Assembly (NCBI RefSeq): GCF_000372725.1
Contig: NW_005194951.1
Location: 274,104-338,103, forward strand
Length of the DNA: 64,000 bases
Reading direction: 5' to 3'
DNA from: Emiliania huxleyi CCMP1516
Lineage: Eukaryota > Haptophyta > Isochrysidales > Noelaerhabdaceae
The position numbers were made by a program, and so were the translations under genes. Positions 1-10,390 of this stretch are shown piece after piece; position 1 is the stretch's first letter; each line of letters opens with the position of its first letter. Under the pieces are notes generated by a model, which was given only the letters and a program-made list of their open reading frames with translations, made no database searches and was not told the DNA's origin.

Positions 1-383
1 GACATTTTCGACGCTTTTGGCGCACAACAAGCCGACGAGCTCCCGGCGCTTCGACGCTCGAGCTCGACGCTCGGAGGCCTCGCCTCCACTCTCCGCCGCC
101 CACTAGGTCGATCTACGAGAGCGTATAACAAAGAAGCATGCGCACACGGCGCACGAACATGCAAAAGACATGCGCATGTTATGCTCTCTCACCACAACGC
201 ACACTGTGCAGGTGTGCAAGATATCTCTCTCCGCTCAGCGCTCTGCAGTCCCAGCAACTGCACGCGCGACGAGTACATGCGACACGACGGGATCACAACC
301 GGCATGCTCAGGCGGCCAAAACACACGTATGGAATGGGCAGCACGAGGGCCGCACTAGAGGGGTGGTCAACAGGCCCTCCCCC
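1..383. other. No gene recognised
   Basis: Sequence downstream of the ankyrin gene's stop codon. I see open frames only in shadow positions and no recognisable protein or RNA. It presumably holds that gene's 3' untranslated region. Confidence 0.5.
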
Positions 384-1244
384 TCACACCTCCTCCGAGA
401 CCGAACAATCTGGGCTCGCTCGCACTGCCGCCGCCGCCTCGCCCGCCGCCCCGCCCTCTGCGCCGCCGCCGTCGTCGCGCAGCAGATCGAGCACTCCGGC
501 AAAGCCGTGCCGGGCGGCAAGGAACTGGACGGTGCCGCGCCGCAGCTGCTTGATGGCGTCCACGTCGGCGCCCGGCGTGCCCGACAGCTGCGTGAGCCGC
601 TCGAGTAGCAGCGCCACCAGCGGCTCCACCCCGGACTCGGTCGCAAGGTGGAGAGGGGTCATCTGGTAGTTGTCTTCTACCGTCAGCTCCCAGCACGGCG
701 TCTGATCCGACAGCAGCCGCGCCGCCTCGACCTGCTCGGAGGCGCACGCCGCGTGCAGCGCCGTCTGCCCCTCCTCGTCCGCCCGCCACAGGGGTGCGCC
801 CGCGCCGAGCAGCAGGCTGACGAGGGAGAGGCTGCCGTCGGAGGCCGCCTCGTGCAGCAGCGTGCGGCACTCCCGCCACTGCTTGACGGCGGCCGGGTGC
901 TCGTGCACCAGCGCGCGCGCCGCCTCGACGTCCTCCGCCTCGACGGCCGCCTTCAGCGCCGCCGCAGCGCTCGCGATCCCATCTATCAGCTCATAATCGG
1001 AGGACTCGGTCTCGCTCCCGGCGGATGGCCGGTCGAGGATGATTGCCCTGCGGCGGCGGCGCGGCGAGCTGCTCGAGCACTCGGAGAGGTTGGAAGTCTC
1101 GCTGTGGTTGGAAGTCTCGGAGAGCGACGGCGTTCTCTCCACCGCCTTTGGCAGCGGGGCTGCTGGGGGATGCTCCGGCGACTTCTTGAGGATCCCGCGA
1201 GGGCTCTTTGGAGACTTGGAGCGCGGGCTCCGAATGGATAGCAT
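384..1244 (-). CDS. Ankyrin-repeat protein
   Basis: A single open exon of about 286 residues from the methionine at 1244; the frame stays open to a further ATG at 1328, so the start is uncertain. The first ~90 residues are basic and Ser/Pro-rich (repeated RSPRSKSPKSP-like stretches, then a poly-Ser/Arg segment) and look disordered. The C-terminal two thirds hold about four ankyrin units, with recognisable TLLHEAASDG, TALHAACASEQVEAARLL and TPLHLATESGVEPLVALLL cores. It ends in an Ala/Gly-rich tail. Ankyrin repeats mediate protein binding; the partner cannot be read from the sequence. No membrane segment or enzyme domain is visible. Confidence 0.75.
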   Translation of the reverse strand: MLSIRSPRSKSPKSPRGILKKSPEHPPAAPLPKAVERTPSLSETSNHSETSNLSECSSSSPRRRRRAIILDRPSAGSETESSDYELIDGIASAAAALKAAVEAEDVEAARALVHEHPAAVKQWRECRTLLHEAASDGSLSLVSLLLGAGAPLWRADEEGQTALHAACASEQVEAARLLSDQTPCWELTVEDNYQMTPLHLATESGVEPLVALLLERLTQLSGTPGADVDAIKQLRRGTVQFLAARHGFAGVLDLLRDDGGGAEGGAAGEAAAAVRASPDCSVSEEV

Positions 1245-1704
1245 GGCGAAGTCGGTCGCCCAAGGTAGCCACAGGTGAGAATCATCTTTTGGCAAAAGAA
1301 TTTCCCATCCGCGCGACAGGCCAATCATGTCTTGAATGTCCGATACTGGAAGCCCATCTAGGCACCTTACACTCCCCCGCAGTATCGCACCTCTTGAGCG
1401 ACACTACGTTTCCGCATCTGGGGATTCTCCGTCCGGGTACCCCTCTTTGTACTAGTAGCGTAGAGAGAGAGAGAGATTTTTAGCAATACCAAACAACTTT
1501 TGTTTTGTAGCGTAGTAGGATGAGATTATGAAAAACGCCGGAATTCGGACGAGTACTCTCGCCTGCACAAATTCGATAAGTGGGACAAGGAGGGATGCGT
1601 CCAGGTGGCACGTAACGCTCCGAGCCTGACCGCTCGCGGGGGGGGGGGGGGGGGGGGGGGGGGAGAAGAGACAGAAGAGCGCCCGCCGGTCTACGCGTTT
1701 CGGC
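1245..1704. other. Divergent intergenic region between ankyrin and LRR genes
   Basis: Holds the presumed back-to-back 5' ends of the two flanking genes. A short repeat near 1466-1500 (GAGAGAGATTTTTAGCAAT core, followed by ACCAAACAACT) recurs at about 37050-37080. A run of about 25 G lies at 1637-1662, a likely assembly-length error site and possible G-quadruplex. Confidence 0.5.
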
Positions 1705-3182
1705 ATGCTGCGCGCCTGCTTCGAGAAGTCGCTGCCCTGCCTCCATCGCCGGGAATGCATGGCGCCTGCCGGTCCTGCCCCGACGAAGCCGGCCGCCGCC
1801 CTCCCCTTCGCCTCCGATCTCGGCGTCGATGAGTGGAAACTGTCAGCGTGGCGCAAGCAGCTCGGCGGCGGCGACCTGGAGCCAGTCCTCGCGAGCGGCG
1901 CCGTCGCCCTCCTCGACGCGCAGTGGATCGTCCGCCACGCCGAGGCGGGCGGCGTCCTCACCCACCGGCAGGCGCTGCCCAAAGAGGCCTTCCTCTCCCT
2001 CGCCGACCTCGTCGAGGCAACCAACGAGATATTGGACTGGCTTCCCGTCGCCGCGCTCTCCTACCCGTGGCTGACCAAGGACCACCCCGACCCGATCGGA
2101 GCCAACCTCTCCCGCGTCGCAAGGGCGCTCAAGGCCCTGCTCACGTCTCCGCGCATCACGCGGCTCGGCGTGTTTTGGGACTTCGGCTCGCTGCACCAGC
2201 ACCCCGACCCCCCCAACGGCGTCATGCGCACCGAGGAGCAGAACGCGCTCTTCAAGCAGGGACTGGGCTGCCTCGGCACGCTCTACTCCCACCCGAGCAC
2301 GACCGTGCTGCGGCTGACCTCCTTCCCGGACGGCCACAAGGCGGAGGACCAGGCCGAGGGCACCAACGTGGCCAAGTACTTTGACCGCGGCTGGTGCTTC
2401 ACAGAGGCCAGCTGGGCTAGCCTAACCAAGGACTTCGACCTCTCGCTCGACCTCGGCAAGATGCGCGACGGCAAGGAGTACGACTACTGGAGCCTCCGAA
2501 ACGACTGCGTCCAGGACGGGGGCCGGCGCCCTCCGCTGCTGCCGTCTGCGTTCGCGGCGGAGCTGGAGTCGAAGAGCTTCACCAACGGCAAGGACGACAA
2601 GCCGCTGGTGAAGCGGCTGTACGAGGCCGCCTTCGAGGAGCAGTTTGGCAAGGCAACCAAGCTGGTCTACCGCCACCTCGGCTGGGGCGACGCGGAGGCG
2701 GCGCAGCTGGCGGAGGTCCTCGCGAGCGGGGCAGCGACGCGGCTCAAGCAGCTCTATCTCACCTACAACAAGATTGGCGACGAGGGCTGCAAGGCGCTGG
2801 CCGCCGCCCTCGGCAAGGAGGGGGCAGCGCCGCAGCTCGAGATGCTCTATCTCGACCGCAACAAGATTGGCGACGAGGGCTGCAAGGCGCTGGCCGCCGC
2901 CCTCGGCAAGGAGGGGGCTGTGCGGCGGCTCGAGTATCTCAACCTCGTGAGCAACCAGATTGGCGACGAGGGCTGCAAAGTGCTGGCCGCCGCCCTCAAG
3001 GAGGGGGCCGCCCCGAGCTTGAAGGCGCGAGACGCCCCCTCGCCACACGCCCCTTCCCCGCCCAATGCTCATCGCACCCTGATCGCACCTTCCCTCGCGT
3101 GCAGACGCTCGCCGTGGGCAGCAAGAACAAGGAGCCTGAGCTGGTTGCCGTGTGCGAGGAGCGCGGCATCGACCTCTACTGA
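1705..3182 (+). CDS. Leucine-rich-repeat protein with unassigned N-terminal domain; one GC-AG intron
   Basis: Two exons, 1705-3024 and 3105-3182, give about 465 residues; an alternative start is the ATG at 1759. The first ~310 residues form an unassigned domain with LSYPWLTKDHPDP, FWDFGSLHQHP and a WCFTEASWASL motif; I infer that this type recurs in protist repeat proteins. The C-terminal part carries three ribonuclease-inhibitor-type LRRs with the core NKIGDEGCKALAAAL. The frame continuing past 3024 loses repeat character. Splicing GC at 3025 to AG at 3104 (80 nt, phase 0) restores a typical closing cap ending CEERGIDLY before a TGA. Function is unknown; the LRR part implies protein binding. 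Confidence 0.75.
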
Positions 3183-3207
3183 GCCTCCCAAGGCGACAGC
3201 GCGGGAC

Positions 3208-3208
3208 C

Positions 3209-3273
<65 letters not shown>
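3208..3273. repeat. (CTGT)n microsatellite
   Basis: About 16 tandem CTGT units directly after the LRR gene's stop codon, probably in its 3' untranslated region. Confidence 0.95.
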
Positions 3274-3274
<1 letters not shown>

Positions 3275-3887
3275 ACGCGCGCCAGTCGCACCGACTTGGA
3301 AGTTGGAAGCACTCCGCGAAGCACTAAGCGCCATCGGCGAGGCCGGGACCTACGCCGCGCCGGGCAAGGGGCGCGCCCGGTCCTCGACGGAGCCGCGCGC
3401 CCAAAGTTTCTTTGCAGTCTCTCGCCAATTCTCGGAGCGACCTTTATGCCGCCTCGCGGTCTTCTCACTCTCGACGATCGTTCTCTCTCCTGCCGCTTGA
3501 AATCTCTAGGCGCGCGCGAGAGCAGGTTAGGCGCGCGCGAGAGCAGGCGCGCGCGAGAGCAGGCGCGCGAGAGCAGAGGCGCACACCGACGATACCCGAT
3601 TTGAGGGGGCGACGATTTTCGTCGGCCACACGACTTCGGCGATCTAGCAATAGTTTACGGGGATGTACTTTTAGGTGGTAGCAAACCCTTGGCGCACGCA
3701 TATCTTGGATGGCCGGCATGGGGCCTGAGGCGTCGCCCATGCTTGCCATGTGCGAGTAGATGGTACTAGAATGCACTAATAGGCTCATCGCGCAAGGTCG
3801 GGATCGCAAGTTATGCCCGCATCAAGCGCCAGTTCAGAGTCGTCCAGAGTCGACGTGGCACACACGCCGTGGCAGGCCGTGTAGCCA
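3274..3887. other. Intergenic; short GCGCGCGAGAGCAG tandem repeat
   Basis: No gene recognised. A tandem of GCGCGCGAGAGCAG-like units lies at about 3510-3575. The start contains a CGCGCCAGTCGCA piece resembling the family at 20491-20590. Confidence 0.6.
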
Positions 3888-4199
3888 CTGAGATGGCCTT
3901 ATGACGACCCCGTTTCGGCATCGTCCCCAAGGGCAAGGCCTCTGCTCATGAGCTCCACGCGGGATGACTGGCTCACTGATCACAAATTCCCACGATATCT
4001 CACAAAGCGCCAAAATTCTTCCTACGATATCTCACAAAGCGCCAAAATTCTTCCTCGTGACAGCATAATTCGACGACTCTGATGTTGCAGAGAGAATTTG
4101 TGATCAGTTGGTTCAGCCAGTCATTCCCGCATGGAGCTCATGAGCAGAGGCCTTAGGGACGATGTCGATCGAAACGGGGTCGTCATAAGGCCATCTGAG
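3888..4199. mobile_element. Foldback/MITE-like element with ~105-bp terminal inverted arms
   Basis: The left arm, about 3888-3989 (starts CTGAGATGGCCTTATGACGA), is matched in reverse complement by the right arm, about 4094-4199, with a few small indels. The middle contains a 38-bp direct duplication (CGATATCTCACAAAGCGCC). There is no coding capacity. Length and architecture resemble a non-autonomous DNA transposon; no clear target-site duplication was found by eye. Confidence 0.75.
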
Positions 4200-4623
4200 C
4201 AACCACGCCGTCGTCCGCCGTCGCAGCACACCAGGGTGGCGAGCGCCGCACATCACAGCACTGCTCGTGCCCGTCAAGAGACGCGCCGGTCACAAGCACA
4301 TCCTTTGATGCTGTCTGTCGGTCCCGGGTATGCACAAATTCCCGCACGGAGAGTCGGCAAAAAAGCCCGAGCAAAGCCGTTGTACCAATCCTCGCTACCC
4401 AACGCGGCCAAAGGATATCCACCTCGAGAACCTCGAGAAAGCCGTTGCATTGGAGCACTTGGAGTGCAATCAGTAACCTCACATCCAGGGCCGAGGAGCT
4501 CAGAAGCGCACCCAGCGGGCCGGATGATCGGTGTCGGGTTGCGGGCAAGAGAGCCCTAGCCCCGGGGGTGCGCGTTCGCAGGGCAAGGGCTGCATTGCCC
4601 TTTTTTTTCTCCCGTCTCTCTGC
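4200..4623. repeat. Dispersed repeat fragments
   Basis: A 40-bp block at 4400-4439 (CGGCCAAAGGATATCCACCT core) recurs at 31800-31838. A block at about 4452-4590 (GGAGCACTTGGAGTGCA start, CCAGCGGGCCGGATGATCGG inside) recurs at about 18370-18515. No gene is evident before the ATG at 4624. Confidence 0.75.
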
Positions 4624-4986
4624 ATGGACGAGTCCTTCCACACCCGCAGCGATCTTGTCAAGCATTGTGTCGCGTCCCTCTTCATCACCCTCGCCGGCTA
4701 CGCCGCGCTCTCGCAGCAGGCTGCGCTCGCACGCGTCGCCGGCGCGGTGGGATGCGCAGCAGCAGCGGGCGCGGTAAAGGAGGCTGCCGATGCTTCCAAC
4801 CTGTGGCCGTGGTGCCCGTACGTGTCTTGTGCGGCCGACACGCTCGACCTGATTGCGGACGCCGTCGGGATCTGGCTCGCGTGCGCTCTTCTTCTGATCT
4901 GGCGCCTCTTCTCCGCTCGACACGGCCGGACGTACCTCGCAATCGCGCCGGTCGCAGCCACGGAGGAGCCCGACGGCGCGATCTGA
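4624..4986 (+). CDS. Small YfiM/DUF2279-like membrane protein
   Basis: 120 residues from the ATG at 4624; the frame is open upstream to 4531, but that part reads as low-complexity leader. Key features are a conserved-looking DLVKHCVASL near residues 9-18, a hydrophobic segment, AVKEAADASN in the middle and a C-terminal AADTLDLIADAVGIWLACAL membrane helix. The KH...KE...D-hxAD-xxG spacing matches the DUF2279 (YfiM-type) membrane-protein pattern. The biochemical role of that family is unsettled. The gene ends just before the first recognisable exon of the alpha-galactosidase-like gene on the same strand. The assignment rests on motif pattern only. Confidence 0.5.
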   Translation: MDESFHTRSDLVKHCVASLFITLAGYAALSQQAALARVAGAVGCAAAAGAVKEAADASNLWPWCPYVSCAADTLDLIADAVGIWLACALLLIWRLFSARHGRTYLAIAPVAATEEPDGAI

Positions 4987-4989
4987 GCC

Positions 4990-6776
4990 GGCTCCTCCTC
5001 CTCCTCACAGCGCACACCCCAGGAGCGGCGGGCAAGGCAGTCGACACGGGCGCCGTTCGAGGCTGGTCGTCCTGGTCGCTCTGCACCGTCAAAGGGCGGC
5101 CGGGCTACGGCCCCGAGTGGCTGACGGCCTCCAACGTCGACGCGCAGTCCGCGGCGCTCGCGCGCACCCTCCAGCCGCACGGCTTTGACCACGTGTGTTC
5201 CATGCCTAGCTCCAGTGTGTTCCTTACCTCCAGTGTGTCCCATACCTCCAGTGTGTCCATGATACCCCCAGCCGCACGGCTTTGACCACACTCGCTCGCT
5301 CCTCGGCCCGACGCCGGTGCGAGGAGAGGGGGAGGGGGTCCGGTCGTCCTCGTAGGTGGACGTAGACTCGCTCTGGGCGGCCGACGCGGCGCACCACGTC
5401 GATCTGCACGGACGGTGTATATATCTCGGGAAATCTCGGGACATCTCGGGCGGCGGAGCACGGCGACGAACAGTGACCATAGGTGTCAGTTGACAATAGG
5501 TGGACGCACAACTCGACCCGCTTCCCTGAGGGGATGCGGCGGCTCGCCGACACGCTGCACTCGCGCGGACAGAAGCTCGGGCTATACCTCAACCCCGGCC
5601 TCCCAAAGGCGGCGGCCTAGCCTCGGCTGATCTCGGCTAATCTCGGCTAGTCTCGGCTCATCTCGGGCTATACCTCAACCCCAAAGGCGGCGGTGCGCGC
5701 CGCTTCTCCCGTCCTCGGCGCGCCTGGCTGCACCGCCGCCGCCGCGGCGGCGCGGCCCCTCCGGCCGGCGAACAGGTTTGGAAACGCGTTTGCCCTCAAC
5801 TGGAGCAGCCCGTGCGCAGCGGCGTACGTGCGCAGCGTGGCGCACCAGTTCTCGGCCGAGCTCCGCGCGGACCTGCTCAAGCTCGACGCCGTCTCGCCGG
5901 GGAGCGAGTGGCACGGCGACAACGCGCGGTTCGTCGCGGCGCTCTCCCGCGCGCTCGAGGCGACCGGCCGAGCAGTCTGGGTCTCCCTCTCCTGGTCCAT
6001 CGACCCCGCCTCCGCCGCCGCGTTTGTGCCCTTTGCCAACAGCTGGCGCACTTCGGACGACGTCGAGTGCTACTGCGACGTCCTCGAGCGGTGGCCCGCC
6101 GTGCGGCGCCGGTTCGCGCAGGCGCGGCCTTGGCTCCGCTACTCGTGCGAGGCGGGCGGCAGCGATCGCGCGTGCGATGCGTCGCGCGGTCTGCGGACTT
6201 TTGCGCGACGCAGCCGCCGCCGTCTCTCTGACCCTTGGACGCGTCCCGGACACGTCCCCTCTAGGCCGGCCGGATCTCGACTCGCTCGACGTGGGCAACG
6301 GCGCGCTGGACGGGGTGAGTGACGAGGAGCGCAAGTCTGCGGCGTCCCTCTGGGCCTTGATCGGAGGGCCGCTGGTAACCGGCAGCGACCTGACCCGCCT
6401 CACGCCGTCTGGGTTGGCGCTGCTGACGCACGGCGGCTTCCTCGCTGTCCACCGCGCCGCGGGCGATCGCACGGCGGTTCCCGACGAGCAGAGCTGCGCC
6501 GGCGGAGGGGAGTGCTGGCGGCTGCGCCTCCCCGACGGCTCCGACGTGTGGGGCCTCTTCAACCTCCGCGACGAAACGGCGCGGGTCGGCTTCGCCGCCG
6601 CCGCCCCCTTCACCGCGCGAGACCTTTGGAGCGGCGCCGGCCTCGGCCCGCCGGCCGCCGGCTTCAACGCGTCGCTGCCCGCGCACGGCTGCATACTGCT
6701 CCAGGCACGGCCCGTCGCGGGGGGCGGCGCCGCCTCTTGGTTGTACACCCCCGCTCCCGAAAGCACTCGTCAGTGA
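4990..6776 (+). CDS. Alpha-galactosidase-like glycoside hydrolase (GH27 type), 5 recognised exons
   Basis: Exons deduced from protein continuity: about 4990/5006-5192, 5356-5414, 5500-5608, 5687-6155 and 6265-6776. The N-terminus has a Leu-rich stretch and RGWSSWSLC, the GH27 GWNSW-like barrel start, then FDHV|DVDSLWA. The third exon supplies TRFPEGMRRLADTLHSRG and LGLYLNPG. DLLKLDAV matches the K-x-D nucleophile strand. SCEAG|RPDLDSLDVGNG carries the acid/base Asp region, followed by WALIGGPLVTGSDL. The C-terminal beta-sandwich ends LQARPV. The first methionine is not identified. Introns 1-2 are GT-AG, 3-4 GC-AG. The third intron lies between two copies of CAAAGGCGGCGG, and the first contains a second copy of the preceding exon end. 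It probably acts on secreted or lysosomal galactosides. Confidence 0.8.
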
Positions 6777-7393
6777 GACGTCGACTTCGATCGTCCGGCT
6801 CGTACGAGAGTGCGTGTACAGAGAAAAGCCCTACCGTGTGACCGCGCGTGTCTCGGCGCATTGCCACTGGTTAGAGAGACTTAGTCTTAGAGCCGTACGG
6901 GTGTGGACCGTGAGAGTGAGTTGCACGTACAGGGGGGTTGTGCGCCTTGTCGCTTGTGCGCTGGGTCTCTCAGTCTCACGCTCGGTGTAAAAAAGAAGAC
7001 GACGTCCCACCGCGCGCGGCTCTCGCAAACACATTGCAGCAACGACGCACCGCGTGACAAGAGACACTCGCGTGCGAATCGGCGCAAAATAGCCAATATA
7101 CTTAATAAGTATGTGAGAGTCACTTCATGCGCGGACGGCGGCGTTTGCGGTTTGGCCTTGCCCGCGCGCGCGGCGACCAGACCGCCCTGGTCAAGCTGGA
7201 GGTCGAGGTCGGTTGACGGCGACGGTGATGGTTGGCGTCGCGATGATGACCCAGACGTTCCTCCACGCGCCCGTCAGGTTTGCCAGGTCCTCCTTGGCGG
7301 CGGGGGACAGCCCCAATGTGACACATTCACATAGTGACTCGCCGTGTTTGCTAAGACAGGACCTCCGCAGACACGAGGGCTGGCCGGCCGCTC
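6777..7393. other. Convergent intergenic region
   Basis: Lies between the 3' ends of the GH27-like gene (+) and the hydroxylase gene (-). I see no gene, repeat array or RNA in it. Confidence 0.5.
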
Positions 7394-10390
7394 CTAACTC
7401 GCTGAGTCACCCCCGCTGGCTGACGGGTACAGCTGGTCGCACTTAGCCTGGCAGGCCTCCAATGAGGGCTGATTCTCCAGGTCGACCGCGTGACGGCGCC
7501 GCTCGCGGGCGTTCGCTGCAACCGAGGCAAAGGAAAGAGGGTACCACAGGACGAGGCGCTCTTCGCTGTGCGCCCTATCGAGGGCGGTCACCGTGTGCGC
7601 CGTCGTCGGGCGGCGACGACCGTCCTGGTCCACTGCTAGCCATGTCAGCGCAGTGCCCGCTTTAGAGGGCACGCGGAGCGGTGCCGGGACCGCAAGCGGA
7701 AAGACGGTCTCCACGGGGGAGTCACTGAGGTACACGATGAAGGTAGAGTCGATAAGCGAGCCGTATGGTCCGTGCGCCCCAGAATCTGACCACACGTCGG
7801 TGTGCACGGGGACGGCAGGACTCCCGGGCTTGTACCGAAGCAGGTCGCCCGGCCCGAGAGTGTCCGTGGAATCCGTACCCCACGCCTCGGCGACCCGCGT
7901 TCGGACAGACTGGACGATTGCGCGCCCGTCCGCATCGAGCAGTGTAGGGGAGGACCCGCACATCTTGTAGCCCTTCTCCCTCACCTTGTAGTCGCTGTCG
8001 TGCTCGCCCTTGCAGGTGTTCCACCTCTCCTCAGGCGCCTGGAGAACCAATCGGACCAGCTCCTCGCGCTCTGTCTTGTTGAGAAACCCCTCGATTGCCC
8101 AGATGCCCGAGGCTGGCGAGCCGCCCACGCCGGTGGGGGCTGACGCTGGGAACGGCCATTTCCATGTCGCATTCGTGGCCGCGTCAGCATTCGGGATGCT
8201 GCGTGAACTCGCAAGAAGCCCACGACGGGCGCGTGGCGGCGCCGGCATCGACAGGGAGGCGAAGTGCATGTGGCAGGCGTCGCTGCACTCATTCTGGTCT
8301 GAGAAACCGGTCGTCTTGGCAGAGCTGCGCTTTACATCTTCGACACGCCTGCGGCGGCCGAGGGGGCCGTCGCCGCCGCTGCACTCATTCTGGTCTGAGA
8401 AGCCGGTCGTCTCCGAGGTAGCTTCCACACGCCTGCGGGTGCCGAGCCCGTCGCTGCAATCGCATGGCTCATCCGGCGCCGGGAGAAATGGGATTGATCC
8501 AGGGTGCGCGTTCACGTCGAAAATCGGCTCAACATCTTGCCCTTCGAAAATTGGCTGTCCAACTAACTGTAGTGAGCGTCGGGCTGGTGGTTCGACGTCT
8601 TCGAAACTATGCGGCGAGGAAGGAGGCGGAAAGGGCATCGGCGACGCCACAACATCTTCGTGCGAAATGTTTCCAGAGATCGCGCCACAAGGGATGCAGG
8701 CAGGGCCCGGGAGTCGCCACTCGCCATCGCAGGCGGAGCACCACGGGGGCGGCTCGCGATCCAAGCAGTCCCAGGGCGGGAATTGCGGCTGTCCACTGAG
8801 CACCCCGTCGCAAAATGGAAACCCGAAGATTTCATTTGAGCAGTATTCCCGTGCCCTGCAGATACCCCCACCGCACTCTAGGCCTTCGTCGTCGCCATCT
8901 TCGCATCCGAACGGTAGCGATGCTGGCGGTGGCAGCGAGGGTGGAGGCGGAAAGGCCAAGGAGGCAGAGACGTCGAAGACCATCGTCGGAAAGACCATCG
9001 TCAGATTGTGACTGCACAGACACGTGGAGGTGGGTACGCTCAAATTGGTCAAATTGACCGATTCGCCAGAAAAAACGTCACTGGTGAGCGGTGTATCCAG
9101 CGTGATTGGCAGTTTCGCGGCGAGGCGGCGCCTGCCAGAGGGCTCTGCGAGGGCGACCACCTCGTAGTTTGACCCGTCCAAGGTGATGGTACTGCCCTCC
9201 TGGAGGCCGTCGACGTAGCAATTGACGAAAATGACGGTGTCGCCGATGCTGGCGTCCTGCGTCAGCGTCATTCCTGTCTCTGGCAGGCATGTTTCGGACG
9301 GCGGTAGTGGCGGAGGCGAAGGGGAGACTGAGGGCAGCGGCGGCGATGGCGAGGCGGATGGGGGGGAGGGAGACGGCGACGGCGGAGGGGATGGCGATAG
9401 CGAGGGCGGCGATGGCGGCTCGCACTCGCCGAGCCGGCGGGTGGCCATGGTGGCAGCACCGACCTCCTCGCTCCCGTCGACGGAGGCCGATGCAGTGGTC
9501 TTGGGCGCATCGGCCGCTGCTCCCGACGAGAACTTGCGACCCGACAGCGCGGCAACGTCGCGTGGAGGCGCCCGGGAGAGGCCGAAGCGCGAGTAGGCAA
9601 AGGCCGTGGCAAAGGGAGAGGGCATCACGTACTCCTCCCAGCGGCCAACGATCGCGCCCTCTGCCATCGCCTTGGTCGTGAGGTTAAGGCCGGGGCGAGG
9701 CTTGGGATCGCGTGCTCCGTCCACCGCGATCCCAGAGCCGTCGAACGACTGGCCGATGAGGCCATGCGGCGACACTTTGAGAGATGCCTCTGGGACCCGG
9801 AGCGCAAAGTGCGCGTCTAGACGCACCTTCGGTCCGCTGATGTGATCGGCGCGATGGTAGTAGTCAGGCACCGCCTTGGGCGCGACGGTGAAGTTCCACT
9901 CCGGCGTGGACAGGGTGACAGAGGAATGATTCGCCTGCAGCTGCACCTCTCCGCAAGACTGTCGCTGCAGGGGCGAGTCGCGCAACACATGGCCCAGGCG
10001 GGCTCCGGTGAGCTTGAACGGCCTACCGGCGCAGGTGCCGTTTGACCAACCCAAAAGGCTCGCCGGCGATATCTTGAAGCCAAACATTGAGAACTGGAGC
10101 AGGCCAGCCGACGTGGTGGCGAGTGCGTGAAACTGCGTGAGCCAAGAGCCGTTCACCGTGGCTTCGTTCATGCGAAAGATCCCCTCCTCGGTCATCGCAT
10201 TGATGCTGAGGCGCGCCGCGCTCAGCAAGTTAAAGAGCCGGCCGTGTTCGCCTCGGAAATCGGCCCTCCCGCCGTGCGCAAAGGTGAGATGCGGGTCGCC
10301 CTCGCCGCTTGCATCGGGGCACGTGGCATTCAAATATGCAATCAGCGCGAGCAGTAGGATGGGGAAAAGTGCGGCGCGCCGCAGCGGCAT
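7394..10390 (-). CDS. Secreted VWD-like/Pro-rich protein with C-terminal prolyl-4-hydroxylase-like domain
   Basis: One uninterrupted frame of 998 residues. Residues 1-22 form a signal peptide (LFPILLLALIAYLNA). Next comes a GDPHLTFAHGGRADFRG segment, the start of a VWD-like domain, to about residue 270. A hydroxyproline-rich-type SPSPPPSPSPSP region spans about 320-370. A Cys-rich middle follows, with the segment TTGFSDQNECS occurring twice. From about residue 770 a 2-oxoglutarate/Fe(II) oxygenase fold is visible: GDLLRYKPG, the HTD metal-binding pair in PVHTDVW, and a distal His in TTAHTVTALDR followed by Arg residues and LVLWYPL. This suggests prolyl 4-hydroxylase activity in the secretory pathway on Pro-rich cell-surface proteins, possibly its own linker. 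No intron is needed. Confidence 0.8.
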   Translation of the reverse strand: MPLRRAALFPILLLALIAYLNATCPDASGEGDPHLTFAHGGRADFRGEHGRLFNLLSAARLSINAMTEEGIFRMNEATVNGSWLTQFHALATTSAGLLQFSMFGFKISPASLLGWSNGTCAGRPFKLTGARLGHVLRDSPLQRQSCGEVQLQANHSSVTLSTPEWNFTVAPKAVPDYYHRADHISGPKVRLDAHFALRVPEASLKVSPHGLIGQSFDGSGIAVDGARDPKPRPGLNLTTKAMAEGAIVGRWEEYVMPSPFATAFAYSRFGLSRAPPRDVAALSGRKFSSGAAADAPKTTASASVDGSEEVGAATMATRRLGECEPPSPPSLSPSPPPSPSPSPPSASPSPPLPSVSPSPPPLPPSETCLPETGMTLTQDASIGDTVIFVNCYVDGLQEGSTITLDGSNYEVVALAEPSGRRRLAAKLPITLDTPLTSDVFSGESVNLTNLSVPTSTCLCSHNLTMVFPTMVFDVSASLAFPPPPSLPPPASLPFGCEDGDDEGLECGGGICRAREYCSNEIFGFPFCDGVLSGQPQFPPWDCLDREPPPWCSACDGEWRLPGPACIPCGAISGNISHEDVVASPMPFPPPSSPHSFEDVEPPARRSLQLVGQPIFEGQDVEPIFDVNAHPGSIPFLPAPDEPCDCSDGLGTRRRVEATSETTGFSDQNECSGGDGPLGRRRRVEDVKRSSAKTTGFSDQNECSDACHMHFASLSMPAPPRARRGLLASSRSIPNADAATNATWKWPFPASAPTGVGGSPASGIWAIEGFLNKTEREELVRLVLQAPEERWNTCKGEHDSDYKVREKGYKMCGSSPTLLDADGRAIVQSVRTRVAEAWGTDSTDTLGPGDLLRYKPGSPAVPVHTDVWSDSGAHGPYGSLIDSTFIVYLSDSPVETVFPLAVPAPLRVPSKAGTALTWLAVDQDGRRRPTTAHTVTALDRAHSEERLVLWYPLSFASVAANARERRRHAVDLENQPSLEACQAKCDQLYPSASGGDSAS

